DNA of 64,000 nt from contig JAGCPF010000030.1 in NCBI GenBank assembly GCA_017642335.1, positions 1-64,000 on the forward strand, given 5' to 3'. Source of the stretch: Fibrobacter sp. Lineage in GTDB: Bacteria; Fibrobacterota; Fibrobacteria; Fibrobacterales; Fibrobacteraceae. The first letter of the stretch is position 1. Each line of letters begins with the position of its first letter. Below, one piece after another: positions 49,547 through 58,758 of the stretch. Made by a program: the position numbers and the translations under genes. The notes under the pieces are model-generated. The model made no database searches. It was not told where the DNA came from and saw only the letters and a list, made by a program, of their open reading frames with translations.

Positions 49547-51553
49547 ATGCGCAATCCTTTTTCGGGTATAATGGTGGCGTTTATCTGCGCCGCCGGGGGT
49601 TTATGGGGTTGTTCCGAATCTTCTTCTGGATCGGACGCTGTTAATCCTGATGACTCTTCCCTTGTTTCTTCTGATTCTATTCCGTCTCATGTAGATGACG
49701 GGAGTGGAACCGTTGTCTCTGGGGATTCCGTTGGCAAACCGTCGGGAGGCGGGGGACAGGATTCGTCCAGTTCCGGCTCTGCTCCTCGCGATGGTTCCGC
49801 CGGTAGTCCTGCCGGAGATGGATCGTCAGCCGGTTCTTCCGGTAGCGGGAAATCCGCCGCTTCGTCGGGAGGTGGCGCCTCCAATTCCGGTTCTGGTGGC
49901 GGTGCTGAGTCCAGCGGTTCGTCGGGCTCGGGCGGCACTCAATACGTGTATGTTCCCGCGGCTGCTTTCTCCGATACGGTGAACGGAGCCGTATTCGACA
50001 TGGTGTACGTACCGGGGGGTACGTATGTTCGTGGTTGCGACAACTGTGCCGAACAGGACAAGATTTACGAGACTCCGTCGCATGAGGTGACGGTGGGCGA
50101 ATACCATATCGCCCCGACCGAGGTGACGATAGCCCAGTGGAATGCTGTCATGGGGGCAAAGAAAAATGCCTGGGAATCGGAAAAGGCCCCGAAGATTGGC
50201 GTGAGTTGGTTCGATGCAAACAACTTTGCTTGTAAGCTGGGACAGTTGACGGGCCACCAGTACCGTCTGCTGACTGATGCCGAATGGGAATTTGCGGCCC
50301 GAGGCGGCAAGGATGGCGTCGCCGACAAGTTCAAGTTCTCGGGCAGCAATAACGCTGACGATGTTGCCTGGTATTCCGAGAATAGCGGTGGCAAGGCGCA
50401 CGATGTGGCGACCAAGAATCCGAACAAACTTGGACTCTACGACATGAGTGGCAATTCCTGGGAATGGGTCTATGACTGGCTTGTTGGCTACACTGCCACT
50501 GCCAAGGTAAACCCGGTGCAGCTTACGGGTTCGGGCAACAAGACCCGCCGTGGTGGCAGTTACGGCGAACCAGCCGAATTTGCGCGCGTGAGCCGCAGGG
50601 CCATTCGTAGTCGTGATGGCGCTGCCGACATGGGTTTCCGTCTGGGGGCCTCCACCAAACTTCCTGAGGGCATGGTCAGCCCCTGCGAGGCGGCGAACCC
50701 CTCTGCGGCCACTTGCGAGGGTGACAAGAACCGCGATTGCCGCCTGATTACTGCCGCTGACGAGGCCTGGATCAGCGATGATTACACTGTGGTCATTGCC
50801 GACGATGGTAACGCGGCCGTATCGGGCTTCCCGAATGTTTCGGGGCAGTGGTACACGCTCAACAACCGCTCTTTCAACGTGGTCACCAAGAGCGGCACTA
50901 AGACTTACGCCTACTACGTGTTCAGTGAAGACGAGCTCACCATGATTAGCAACGACGGCATCCCTTACCGTCTGTATCGCCGTGCCATGAGCGAGGCAAA
51001 GAACAAGGTCACGCTCACTTCCGCAACGAATCCGAAGACGCTGGCCGAACTGATTGCCGCTGTGGAACCGGAACGCCTCGTGACCGACGAACAGTTGGCT
51101 CATCCCGACACGAGCGTGCGCGATCCGCGTATCGCCGCTGAAAGCGGGTACACGTGGTTCTTCGACGGGCGTTGCTGTGGAGGCAACCACAAGTATCGTT
51201 TCCACCTCGACAAGAGCGGCGATGCCGAATTCGTGGTGATGGATTACGACGACACTTACCATGAGAACATCCTCGCAAAGGGCCGTTGGTTCACCGTCGG
51301 CAACATCGGGCTGCACATCGTGTTGAATGGGAAGTATTTTAATTACCTCTACACATCGGGCGAACGCACCATGAGTTACAGCGAGTACATGCCGGCTGGG
51401 CCCATCTTCTGCCACATTTCGTTCCAGAGTTACGAGCGCGGGGACTTCCGCATATTCAACAAGACGGTGTACGACGACAAGATTAAACGCCCCCGCGGGT
51501 TCAATGGCGAAAACCCGGTATATGAGGCGGGAGAATACCAGTCTGGGTCGTGA
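49547..51553 (+). CDS. SUMF1/formylglycine-enzyme-fold lipoprotein
   Basis: The 668-residue lipoprotein has the lipobox GLWGC (Cys22), then a ~110-residue Ser/Gly linker, then a SUMF1/FGE fold: FDMVYVPGGTYVRGC, HIAPTEVTIAQWNAVMG, YRLLTDAEWEFAARGG, GLYDMSGNSWEWVYDW, RRGGSYGE and DMGFRLG. The strand before GFRLG has no Cys, so the catalytic Cys pair of true formylglycine-generating enzymes is missing and a binding rather than sulfatase-activating role is more likely. The C-terminal ~280 residues hold two similar beta-rich units (WISDDYTVVI..., YTWFFDGRCCGG...). It is probably displayed on the outer membrane. Confidence 0.8.
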   Translation: MRNPFSGIMVAFICAAGGLWGCSESSSGSDAVNPDDSSLVSSDSIPSHVDDGSGTVVSGDSVGKPSGGGGQDSSSSGSAPRDGSAGSPAGDGSSAGSSGSGKSAASSGGGASNSGSGGGAESSGSSGSGGTQYVYVPAAAFSDTVNGAVFDMVYVPGGTYVRGCDNCAEQDKIYETPSHEVTVGEYHIAPTEVTIAQWNAVMGAKKNAWESEKAPKIGVSWFDANNFACKLGQLTGHQYRLLTDAEWEFAARGGKDGVADKFKFSGSNNADDVAWYSENSGGKAHDVATKNPNKLGLYDMSGNSWEWVYDWLVGYTATAKVNPVQLTGSGNKTRRGGSYGEPAEFARVSRRAIRSRDGAADMGFRLGASTKLPEGMVSPCEAANPSAATCEGDKNRDCRLITAADEAWISDDYTVVIADDGNAAVSGFPNVSGQWYTLNNRSFNVVTKSGTKTYAYYVFSEDELTMISNDGIPYRLYRRAMSEAKNKVTLTSATNPKTLAELIAAVEPERLVTDEQLAHPDTSVRDPRIAAESGYTWFFDGRCCGGNHKYRFHLDKSGDAEFVVMDYDDTYHENILAKGRWFTVGNIGLHIVLNGKYFNYLYTSGERTMSYSEYMPAGPIFCHISFQSYERGDFRIFNKTVYDDKIKRPRGFNGENPVYEAGEYQSGS

Positions 51554-51595
51554 TGCCGTGAGTAAAGTGTTAATAAGTCGTGAAAAAGACTCAAA

Positions 51596-51623
51596 AAGGG
51601 GTTTGGGTGCTTCCTAACCCCTT
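51596..51623 (+). terminator. Hairpin after the SUMF1-like gene
   Basis: aaggggtt (51596-51603) / aacccctt (51616-51623), 12-nt loop. It has no long T tract, so termination efficiency is uncertain. Confidence 0.45.
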
Positions 51624-51649
51624 GATTTATACAGGCTTTTTACTAAATT
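51622..51649 (+). promoter_or_regulatory. Predicted rpmH promoter
   Basis: TTGATT (51622-51627) and TAAATT (51644-51649), spacer 16 bp. The start near 51656 would give a 33-nt leader with AAAGG before ATG 51689. Confidence 0.45.
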
Positions 51650-51688
51650 TGAGTTCCAAAAATTCGCTTTTTTATAAAGGTTAAGACA

Positions 51689-51844
51689 ATGAAAAGAACA
51701 TTCCAGCCTCACAATCGTAAGCGTGTCAACAAGCATGGTTTCATGGCTCGTATGGAAGACCGCTGGGGTCGCGCCGTTTTGAGCCGTCGTCGTGCCAAGG
51801 GCCGCAAGCGTCTCACTGTCAGCGATTCCGTCTACAAGAAGTAA
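51689..51844 (+). CDS. rpmH: 50S ribosomal protein L34
   Basis: The 51-residue protein [18 protein letters not shown]..., ending [13 protein letters not shown], has the standard L34 pattern (MKRTxQPxxRKR, then GFxARMxxxxGRxVLxxRRxKGRxxL). It is a basic protein of the large ribosomal subunit. AAAGG lies 7 nt before ATG 51689. It is the first gene of the conserved cluster rpmH-rnpA-yidD-yidC near many bacterial origins. Confidence 0.97.
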   Translation: MKRTFQPHNRKRVNKHGFMARMEDRWGRAVLSRRRAKGRKRLTVSDSVYKK

Positions 51845-51859
51845 GTCGGAGGTTGGCTC

Positions 51860-52222
51860 ATAGCCACTCTGCGTTCTTATCGTCTGCCGACGCAACCCGC
51901 TTATCGGCAAGTCGCCGTCCAAGGGAAATTCGTCCGCTCTCCATCGCTATCGATGAAGTGGATTGAAAGCCCGGACGGCTATTGTCGTTTCTGTTTTTTG
52001 GCAAAAAAGAAAAACGGTAACGCGGTTTACCGCAACAAGTGTCGCAGAGTCTTGCGGCCTTTGTTTTTTGGGATGGTCCCCTCGATAAAGAAGCCCGTGT
52101 GGGCCATGGTCGTTGTGACCGTCAGTGCCAGTGAGATGTCCCCGGAACGCCTTCGCGAATCTGCCCTGAAGCTTTTTCATAAGATGGAATGGGATGGGCC
52201 TGCGGATGTGGCAAAAGGTTAA
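51860..52222 (+). CDS. rnpA: Ribonuclease P protein component with non-standard start
   Basis: The protein subunit of RNase P, which processes tRNA 5' ends. The recognisable sequence begins LRSYRLPTQPAYRQVAVQGKF and continues to the family core (FLAKKKNGNAVYRNKCRRVLRPLF). The first ATG in this frame is 51953, which would delete the N-terminal RNA-binding strands, and no ATG, GTG or TTG occurs between the rpmH stop (51842-51844, same frame) and 51953. A perfect GGAGG (51848-51852) lies 7 nt before ATA 51860, giving (M)ATLRSYRLP..., so I place the start there. CTG 51869 is an alternative. It overlaps yidD by 29 bp. Confidence 0.82.
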   Translation: MATLRSYRLPTQPAYRQVAVQGKFVRSPSLSMKWIESPDGYCRFCFLAKKKNGNAVYRNKCRRVLRPLFFGMVPSIKKPVWAMVVVTVSASEMSPERLRESALKLFHKMEWDGPADVAKG

Positions 52223-52457
52223 GAACGCGCTTTCTGCGGCACTTGTGCTGCCTATCCGGTTGTACCAGCTGATTCACCCCTTCTTCTTCCGGGGTGTGTG
52301 CAGGTTCCAGCCGACGTGCTCCCAGTATGCAATCGAGGCTCTGCGGGTGCACGGACCCTTCAAAGGTTTCTATCTTGCGGTTTTTAGAGTTTTGAGATGC
52401 AACCCATTCTGTAAAGGCGGATACGATCCTGTGCCGCCTCCCAAGGAAAAAAGATGA
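52194..52457 (+). CDS. yidD: Membrane protein insertion efficiency factor YidD
   Basis: The 87-residue protein has the YidD signature: LVLPIRLYQLIHPFFFRGVCRFQPTCSQYAIEALRVHG and CNPFCKGGYDPVPPPKE. It is a small membrane-associated helper of YidC-dependent insertion. It overlaps rnpA and the yidC start (ATGA) as in many genomes. ATG 52206 is an alternative start. Confidence 0.93.
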   Translation: MGLRMWQKVKNALSAALVLPIRLYQLIHPFFFRGVCRFQPTCSQYAIEALRVHGPFKGFYLAVFRVLRCNPFCKGGYDPVPPPKEKR

Positions 52458-54280
52458 ACAAAAATACCATTATCGGTTCCATCCTTATCGCTGCGATTGT
52501 CATCTGGTGGATGACGACGAACGCTGCTAATGCCGAAGCCCAGGCCGCTGCCCAAGCCAAGGCGAAGCAGGCTGCCGCTGCGGAAGTGCAGAAGGATTCT
52601 TCTGTTGCAAGCGAACTGGTGCTCCCGACCAAGACCCCCGAACTCAAGGCTGCCCCGGTGCTGGGCGATGCCGGTTCTTCCGAGGATTCTAGCGCTGCCC
52701 CGTCGGATTCTGCTGCTGTGGATTCCGCCTCGGCCCCTGCTCCGGTCGTTGTCGAGCCGCGCACGGTTGTCGTCGAGACCGAAAAGTTCATCATGACGCT
52801 TAGCAACAAGGGCGGCAAGGTGCAGAGCGTTATTGTGAAGGCGCTTCCCGATTCTACGGGCGCTTTCCCCGAACTCATCCAGGATACGGCGCTCGGTGCC
52901 CTCGACCTCAAGCTTGGCAAGGCCGACTTGAGTGAAGCCATGTTCGTGGTTGACGCTCCCGAAAAGATTGTTGTCGAAGACAAGGCTACGGTCGAGTTCG
53001 TATTCTCCGATGCTAACGGCAACAAGGTCGTTCGCAGCTACGGATTTACCAAGGACGGCGCCGCCGTGCGCCAGGTGAACAAGTTTGTCGGGTTCAAGCC
53101 CGAAGCCTACGAGCTGGCCTGGAAGGGCGGCATGAAGGAAACCGAAGTTATCCCGAAGGGCAAGAGCTTCGGCGGTACGAGCTACTTCTTTAGCGAAGTG
53201 ATTTTCAGCGCCGGTAGCGGTGTGGAACGCGAAATGGTTCGCGATCCTGAAAAGTTCAACGACGGCAACATGTCCTGGGCGGGTATCCGTCGCAAGTACG
53301 TCGCCATGGCCGTGCAGTTCGATACCCCGGTCCCCGCGACGCTCGAAGCGAAGCCGATGAAGATTGCCGACAACGAATATGATCCGGGCACCTACAAGAT
53401 TGCCGTTACCGACGATCTCCGCGGTTCGGATTCTCTCAGCTACGACTTCATGGTCCTTCCGCTTTCTTGGGATGAAATTTCTTCTTACGGCAAGGGTTAC
53501 GAGAAGGTTATCGTGAGCGGCTGGAAATGGTGCGGTGCCGACGTGTGGTTCGTGTGGATTTGCGCCATGCTGCTCAAGCTTCTCAAGTTCTTCTTCTCCA
53601 TGATTCCGAACTACGGTGTCGCTATCATCCTCGTGACCTTCATTGTCCGCGGCATCACGACCCCGTTCACCGTGAAGCAGATGAAGTCCACCTCGGCCAT
53701 GAGCAAGCTCAAGCCGCAGCTCGACGAAATCAACGTGAAGTACAGGAGCGATCCTCAGAAGAAGCAGGCCGCCATCATGGAACTCTATTCCAAGAACGGC
53801 GTGAACCCGCTCGCCAGTTGCTCCGGCGGCTGCCTCCCAATGCTCATCCAGATGCCGATTTTCATGGGCCTCTTCTTTGTGCTCGGCCGCGCCATCGAAC
53901 TCCGTGGCATGCCCGCGTTCCTCTGGATTTCTGACCTCAGCCGCAGCGACGTGATTTGGAGCGGCATCTCGATTCCGTATATCATGCCGTCGGGCCTCGC
54001 TCTGCTCCCGATTATCATGGTCGTCACCACGTACTTCCAGACAAAAGTCACGATGAGTGGCAGCGCCGGCATGGACCCTGCCCAGCAGAAGATGATGGTG
54101 TGGATGATGCCCGCAATGATGTTCCTGTTCAGTGCGGTGATGCCCTCCGGCCTCGTGCTCTACTGGATTGTTTCTAACATCTGGAGTATCATTCAGTACA
54201 AGATAATCCGCCGCGACACAGGCTCTGCCCCCAAGACCATCAATGGCAAGAAGGTGGAAGACGCCAAAATCGTGAAGTAA
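52454..54280 (+). CDS. yidC: Membrane protein insertase YidC
   Basis: The 608-residue Oxa1/YidC insertase has an N-terminal helix (TIIGSILIAAIVIWWMTT), an Ala/Pro/Ser-rich linker, the large periplasmic P1 domain (residues ~110-340), then the conserved core of five helices: NYGVAIILVTFIVRGITTPFTVKQMKS, NPLASCSGGCLPMLIQMPIFMGLFFVL and LYWIVSNIWSIIQYKII. It inserts and folds inner-membrane proteins with or without Sec. It is coupled to yidD by a 4-bp overlap and followed by a strong terminator. Confidence 0.96.
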   Translation: MNKNTIIGSILIAAIVIWWMTTNAANAEAQAAAQAKAKQAAAAEVQKDSSVASELVLPTKTPELKAAPVLGDAGSSEDSSAAPSDSAAVDSASAPAPVVVEPRTVVVETEKFIMTLSNKGGKVQSVIVKALPDSTGAFPELIQDTALGALDLKLGKADLSEAMFVVDAPEKIVVEDKATVEFVFSDANGNKVVRSYGFTKDGAAVRQVNKFVGFKPEAYELAWKGGMKETEVIPKGKSFGGTSYFFSEVIFSAGSGVEREMVRDPEKFNDGNMSWAGIRRKYVAMAVQFDTPVPATLEAKPMKIADNEYDPGTYKIAVTDDLRGSDSLSYDFMVLPLSWDEISSYGKGYEKVIVSGWKWCGADVWFVWICAMLLKLLKFFFSMIPNYGVAIILVTFIVRGITTPFTVKQMKSTSAMSKLKPQLDEINVKYRSDPQKKQAAIMELYSKNGVNPLASCSGGCLPMLIQMPIFMGLFFVLGRAIELRGMPAFLWISDLSRSDVIWSGISIPYIMPSGLALLPIIMVVTTYFQTKVTMSGSAGMDPAQQKMMVWMMPAMMFLFSAVMPSGLVLYWIVSNIWSIIQYKIIRRDTGSAPKTINGKKVEDAKIVK

Positions 54281-54307
54281 AGGCGAAAAAGAAAGTATTG
54301 CGCAAGG

Positions 54308-54334
54308 TCCCCGGCAAAACCGGGGATTTTTTTT
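54308..54334 (+). terminator. Terminator after yidC
   Basis: tccccgg/ccgggga stem (54308-54314 / 54320-54326) with a 5-nt loop and T8. Confidence 0.85.
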
Positions 54335-54548
54335 ATGAGAGAAACTGAATTACGTTTGTTTGAGGTGGTGCGATAACTACAAATCGCTCGAGTACGGATA
54401 AATTACGAAAAAAATATGTTATCCCTGCTTTGATGGAACGCCCTAAGACAAAAATTCGTGACGTCAGATACGCTTTTGTGCGTATTGTATAAAATAATTT
54501 CCTTTTTTTTGAAAAGTATTATTTTTATTGCAGGGATGAAGGTTTTGT

Positions 54549-55463
54549 ATGCGATGGACTTTATTACATATCTTACAATTTGTGTGGATTCTGTTCCTTT
54601 TGGCGTTTGCAGTAGCGCTCCTTGTGGCCTGCACTTCAAATGAAGAACTGATCCTCAGCCCTGCCGATGGGCCTTCTGCGGATTCTGCGCCGCAGAATTC
54701 ATTTGCTGAAAAAAATGCTTCCGATACGATTTATGTTCACGATACCGTTGTTGTCTATAAAGACACGGTTGATAAGGAAGTAGAAATAAAATCATCCTAT
54801 ACGTCATTTATATATAGAGATTCTGCGAACCATCTGGATACGGTGCTGCGTGAATCGGCTCGATTAACGTGCGATATGGAAGAAGAGTCGTTTACGTGCA
54901 AATATGCTATGCAACCGTTGATCAATCCGGTCCCGGAATACAAAAAGGTGGAATTTCATCTTGATTCTGCGCCGGTCGTTGTCTTGATGGATACAATCTA
55001 TAAGGATACTTTGTTCCGGAATACGTTCACGAAGAAATACGATACGACATTTATTAACTATGGCGATAATCGCCTGACCGATTACATCCCGCCGGAATAT
55101 GTTTATGATTTGGGGGAACATCCGTTCGATTCTACCGCGATGCGCGATTTCTTTGACACCCTAGATGTGCGCGACCCCCAGCTGGGTAGAAACAATCGCT
55201 TTGTAGTCAATTCGAAATTGTCTTTTACGGGATTTCCGGCAGTTGTCATGCGCGTAGAAAACGCTTATGAGTTTGCAGATCTTGTAGACATCGATCGCAC
55301 ATGGCCTGCAAAACGCCGTGTCATCGCTAGAGAATATGTTTTTGAAAATTTCAATATGAAATCAGATTCTACGGTTACCTGGACATTGGGATTCATGCAT
55401 TACGAAAACGGGGTGGGGGAAAAGGATTCCATCCAGGTAACCACTTTCTTTAAGGTCAAGTAG
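54549..55463 (+). CDS. Hypothetical lipoprotein
   Basis: The 304-residue protein has a long signal segment ending in ALLVAC (Cys28). The mature part is acidic and rich in repeated D-T/S patterns (DTIYVHDTVVVYKDTVDK; IYKDTLFRNTFTKKYDTTFINY), suggesting beta structure. No family was recognised. The gene converges with the RgpF-like gene (stops 5 bp apart). Confidence 0.6.
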   Translation: MRWTLLHILQFVWILFLLAFAVALLVACTSNEELILSPADGPSADSAPQNSFAEKNASDTIYVHDTVVVYKDTVDKEVEIKSSYTSFIYRDSANHLDTVLRESARLTCDMEEESFTCKYAMQPLINPVPEYKKVEFHLDSAPVVVLMDTIYKDTLFRNTFTKKYDTTFINYGDNRLTDYIPPEYVYDLGEHPFDSTAMRDFFDTLDVRDPQLGRNNRFVVNSKLSFTGFPAVVMRVENAYEFADLVDIDRTWPAKRRVIAREYVFENFNMKSDSTVTWTLGFMHYENGVGEKDSIQVTTFFKVK

Positions 55464-55468
55464 CGCCG

Positions 55469-56410
55469 CTACTTGTATTCATCGCCCTTGAGAGGCTTGC
55501 GTAGTACTTTGTACTTGGTCTTGATAAGGGTGCGCAGCACGGGCCAGCCGATTTTTTCGAAGGATTTTTCCCACAGCTGGTTCGCTGCTTGCAGGGCTCT
55601 GCCTCCGATGGGGCGCGGTAGCCATTCTTCCTTGAATTCGGCGTCCAGCCCGGCGTCTTTTACCATCTTGTGGTAGTCGGCGTTGAGCGCGTCATAGGCC
55701 CCGTTACGGATGAAGTGAACCTTCTCTTTGAATTTGAAACGGCGTTGCAGGAGTTTGCGCTTGATAAAGCCCGCATCTTGTTCAAGAAGGTCCTTGTAGG
55801 CGAACAGTGGGCTGCCGGTCGTGGGGTAGAGCGCTTCCATGCGGACTTCTGCCTCGACGAACTTTGCGCTTAGGCCGACTTCCATGTTGCGGACGGTCGC
55901 TTCAAAACTGTCCTGTTCGGGAGTCTCGAAAATGTGCATGAAGAATGCGCCGAGGGCGGGCTGCTTCATGTACAAGAAAAATGACTGGAGATGCGGGAAG
56001 AACTCGTTGCTGCTGGTGAGCGAGACAACGTCGGCGCTGCTTTTTTCGGCTTCGGCGAAGAACTTCTCGAAATGGTCCTGGAAATAGACGATAGAGTCGT
56101 TCAGCACGAGGAGGCGGTCCAGGTTCCCCATGGCGTCTTGTGTGCCGTTTGCTGCTGGGCTGTTGACTTTGAGCTTGAGGTAACGGTGCCACATGCCAAA
56201 ATCAAAACCGTGGTTTTGCGTCAAGAAGAGTTCGATGTCGTTATCGGCGATGAACTCGTATGTTTGAGCCGAAAGTTCGCGCTCGTTCGTCAGGAGAACG
56301 ACATGGAAATCGGTCTTGGCTAGACGCGAAAGTGCAAAACGCACATAGCCGGGAAGGTCTTTTCCGGTCTGGTAGCTGGCGTAGAGTGCGATCTTCCTGT
56401 AGCTCGGCAT
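55469..56410 (-). CDS. Rhamnan synthesis protein F (RgpF)-like protein
   Basis: The 313-residue protein has the RgpF/rhamnan synthesis F pattern: IALYASYQTGKDLPGYVRFALSRLA, DFHVVLLTNERELS, NHGFDFGMWHRYL, LLVLNDSIVYF, VVSLTSSNEFFPHLQSFFLYMKQPALGAFF, and a C-terminal basic part. Such proteins take part in synthesis of cell-surface polysaccharide (GT-like fold). It is 1 bp downstream of rnr and is probably the last gene of the plsC-rnr unit. Confidence 0.82.
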   Translation of the reverse strand: MPSYRKIALYASYQTGKDLPGYVRFALSRLAKTDFHVVLLTNERELSAQTYEFIADNDIELFLTQNHGFDFGMWHRYLKLKVNSPAANGTQDAMGNLDRLLVLNDSIVYFQDHFEKFFAEAEKSSADVVSLTSSNEFFPHLQSFFLYMKQPALGAFFMHIFETPEQDSFEATVRNMEVGLSAKFVEAEVRMEALYPTTGSPLFAYKDLLEQDAGFIKRKLLQRRFKFKEKVHFIRNGAYDALNADYHKMVKDAGLDAEFKEEWLPRPIGGRALQAANQLWEKSFEKIGWPVLRTLIKTKYKVLRKPLKGDEYK

Positions 56411-56411
56411 A

Positions 56412-58757
56412 TTACCTCTTGCGGAAGCGTCCGCCCTTTGTCTTGCGCGGCTTGCTTGCTACATGGAAATCGTCGCCTTGCTGGGCTGCACGGCGTTCGG
56501 CACGGTTTCGCGGCCCGCGTCCGGTGCGTTCGAAACTCGGGGCGTCGGCGTCGAATTTGCCTCCGCGTGAATTGCCCTTGCGACCACCGCGGTTCCTGTG
56601 GCTCCCTGCGGAGGCGTATTCCGGTTCGTCGTCGAAGTCGGGCTGGCTGACGTAGCCGAGGGCTTCCGCCGCGGCGGCGCGGTCGGCGCGTTCCTCGTTG
56701 TTGCGGTCGCCCTGGCGGCGGCGTTTTTTCGGTTCGGAACTGAGTTTTTCGATGATGCTGAAGTCCGCCTGACCGCGCAGAGGGTCCACCCTCAGAAGGC
56801 GCACTAGCACCTTGTCGCCGCGGCGGAACGTGCGCCCGCTCTTCTTGCCGAAGGCAAGGCCTTGGTCCGGGTTGAACACGTAGAAGTCATCGCCCGCGAT
56901 GTCGCGGAAGCGCACGAGCCCTTCGGCAATCGGGTCTGCAATGGAAACATAGATGCCCCATTCTTCGATGCCCGTGACGGTCGCTTCGAAGTCGTCGCCG
57001 ATACGGCTCTTCAAAATCCAGCAGCTGCACACCTTGATGGCGATGCGCTCAATTTTTTGGTTCTTGACTTCGTTCGCCGAAATTAAATCGCAAACTTCAA
57101 TCACGCTGTTCTTGCGTTCGGCATTGATTTCTTTGCCCTTGCGCGCCAGTTCGCGGTGGCACCAAAGGTCGGCGTAGCGGCGGATGGGGCTGGTGAAGTG
57201 CGCGTAGTCCTGCCAGTTCAGCGCGAAGTGGCCAAAGCTGTTGCTGTCGTAATGCGCCTTTTGCATGCTGCGCAAAATGCGGTTCGTGAGCGTCTCGTCG
57301 CCCTCGGCGCGCTTCACCAGGTGCTCGTACAGCTTGAAGGCTGTCGGGTTCAGGTTCGTGTCGCCGCTGCGGGGCTTGCCCAGATCACGGAGCATCACCG
57401 GGGAATCCTTGAACAGGTCCGGGTACATGTAGTACAGCTCCATGATGTCCTTGGTATCGGGCGCTTCGTGGATACGGTAGATGCCCTGGAGCTTGCGCTT
57501 CTTGAGTTCCTTGGCGCAGCAGTTGTTCGCGATGAGCATGCACTCTTCCACCCACGAATTGCTTTCGTCAGTGAGGCGCGGATAAATCTTTTCGGGTTCG
57601 CCCTTTTCGTTGAACTTGCAGCCGAATTCGGTGCTCTGGAATTCCAGGAGGCCATCCTTGGTACGGTTCTTCTTGAGGAGTGCGGTCACTTCAGCGAGTG
57701 CCTTGATGTCGTCGTCGCCTTCCTTCATCATTTCCATCGCCTGTTCGTAGGTGATGGACTTGGTAATCTTCACGATGCTGCGGTGGAAATCCCAGCTGAG
57801 CACGTTCGCGTTCTTGTCGAGTTCCATCATGCAGGTGAATGCGCAACGGTCTACGCCCTGGTGCAGGCTGCACACGTTGCTCGAAAGCTTTTCGGGGAGC
57901 ATCGGCACGGCGGTCCACGGCAGGTACTGCGTGTAGCTCCTTTCCAGTGCCTCTTCGTCAAGTTCGCTACCTTCGGGCACATAGTAGCTCACGTCGGCGA
58001 TATGCACGCCCAGCTTGTAGCCGCCCTTAGGCGTGCGTTCTACGCTGATGGCGTCGTCGTGGTCCATGGCACCTTCGGGGTCGATGCAGAGAATCGTCGT
58101 CTGCCGGTAATCTACGCGGCCCTTGAAATCCTTGCCGCAGGGTTCCTTGACGCTGTCCACATACTTCTTGACGGCGGGCGGGAAATCCTTGGGGAGGTTC
58201 GCGTCGTTCATGAACTTCGTCTTGACTTCGTCCCAAGAGATGTTCAGGGCGTCGGCGCTGTGGTCCACCTTGGCAAGATAGCTGTGCTTGAGTTTCGGGT
58301 GCGGGTACAGCGTGAAACTGATGGTTTCGCCTTCCTTGCCCGGGGCTTGCCTGCGGTGGCACATCTCGTACACCTTGCCGGTATCGAGTTCGTGGACTTC
58401 CCACTCTTCTTCGCCCGTCTGGTGGAGGATGCCGCGCTTGACGCGGGTCTCGGTGGACTTGTCGTTCTGGCGACGGCTGCGGGCACCTAGACGGCGATTG
58501 TCTTCGGGATGCTGTTCCGCGATTTTCTTGATGCGCTTGTCGCGCTTTTCTTCGAGGCTTTCCCCGTCGCCGAGCTGGTATTCCTTGTGGCTCGTACGTT
58601 TTAAAAGACCCTGGTCCACCATGTCGGCGAGCATCTGCTTGAATGCCATTTTCTGCTTCTTGGGCAACCCGAGCGCGCTGCGCAGGCGGCTCCCGACCAT
58701 CGGTTCGTCACGGAGGATAGCAATAATCTGTTCTTCACTCGGTAAATTCTTAGCCAT
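56412..58757 (-). CDS. rnr: Ribonuclease R
   Basis: The 781-residue 3'-5' exoribonuclease has an N-terminal winged helix (LPSEEQIIAILRDEPMVGSRLRSALGL), cold-shock domains and the RNB catalytic domain with ILCIDPEGAMDHDDAISVE (metal-binding Asp). Further RNB motifs are SNVCSLHQGVDRCAFTCMME and HFTSPIRRYADLWCHR. An S1 domain (FEATVTGIEEWGIYVSI) and a long basic tail rich in Arg/Gly (GGRKGNSRGGKF, RKTKGGRFRKR) follow. ATG 58757 has AGGAGG 8 nt upstream and is 1 bp after the plsC-like stop. It degrades structured RNA in the cytoplasm. Confidence 0.94.
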   Translation of the reverse strand: MAKNLPSEEQIIAILRDEPMVGSRLRSALGLPKKQKMAFKQMLADMVDQGLLKRTSHKEYQLGDGESLEEKRDKRIKKIAEQHPEDNRRLGARSRRQNDKSTETRVKRGILHQTGEEEWEVHELDTGKVYEMCHRRQAPGKEGETISFTLYPHPKLKHSYLAKVDHSADALNISWDEVKTKFMNDANLPKDFPPAVKKYVDSVKEPCGKDFKGRVDYRQTTILCIDPEGAMDHDDAISVERTPKGGYKLGVHIADVSYYVPEGSELDEEALERSYTQYLPWTAVPMLPEKLSSNVCSLHQGVDRCAFTCMMELDKNANVLSWDFHRSIVKITKSITYEQAMEMMKEGDDDIKALAEVTALLKKNRTKDGLLEFQSTEFGCKFNEKGEPEKIYPRLTDESNSWVEECMLIANNCCAKELKKRKLQGIYRIHEAPDTKDIMELYYMYPDLFKDSPVMLRDLGKPRSGDTNLNPTAFKLYEHLVKRAEGDETLTNRILRSMQKAHYDSNSFGHFALNWQDYAHFTSPIRRYADLWCHRELARKGKEINAERKNSVIEVCDLISANEVKNQKIERIAIKVCSCWILKSRIGDDFEATVTGIEEWGIYVSIADPIAEGLVRFRDIAGDDFYVFNPDQGLAFGKKSGRTFRRGDKVLVRLLRVDPLRGQADFSIIEKLSSEPKKRRRQGDRNNEERADRAAAAEALGYVSQPDFDDEPEYASAGSHRNRGGRKGNSRGGKFDADAPSFERTGRGPRNRAERRAAQQGDDFHVASKPRKTKGGRFRKR

Positions 58758-58758
58758 T

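Noticed and set aside
49826..51415. 529-codon minus-strand frame opposite the SUMF1-like gene
   Set aside because: The plus-strand protein has a lipobox and a complete SUMF1 fold; the antisense frame has no start signal and no domain.
57156..58490. 444-codon plus-strand frame opposite rnr
   Set aside because: RNase R motifs on the minus strand explain the sequence completely.
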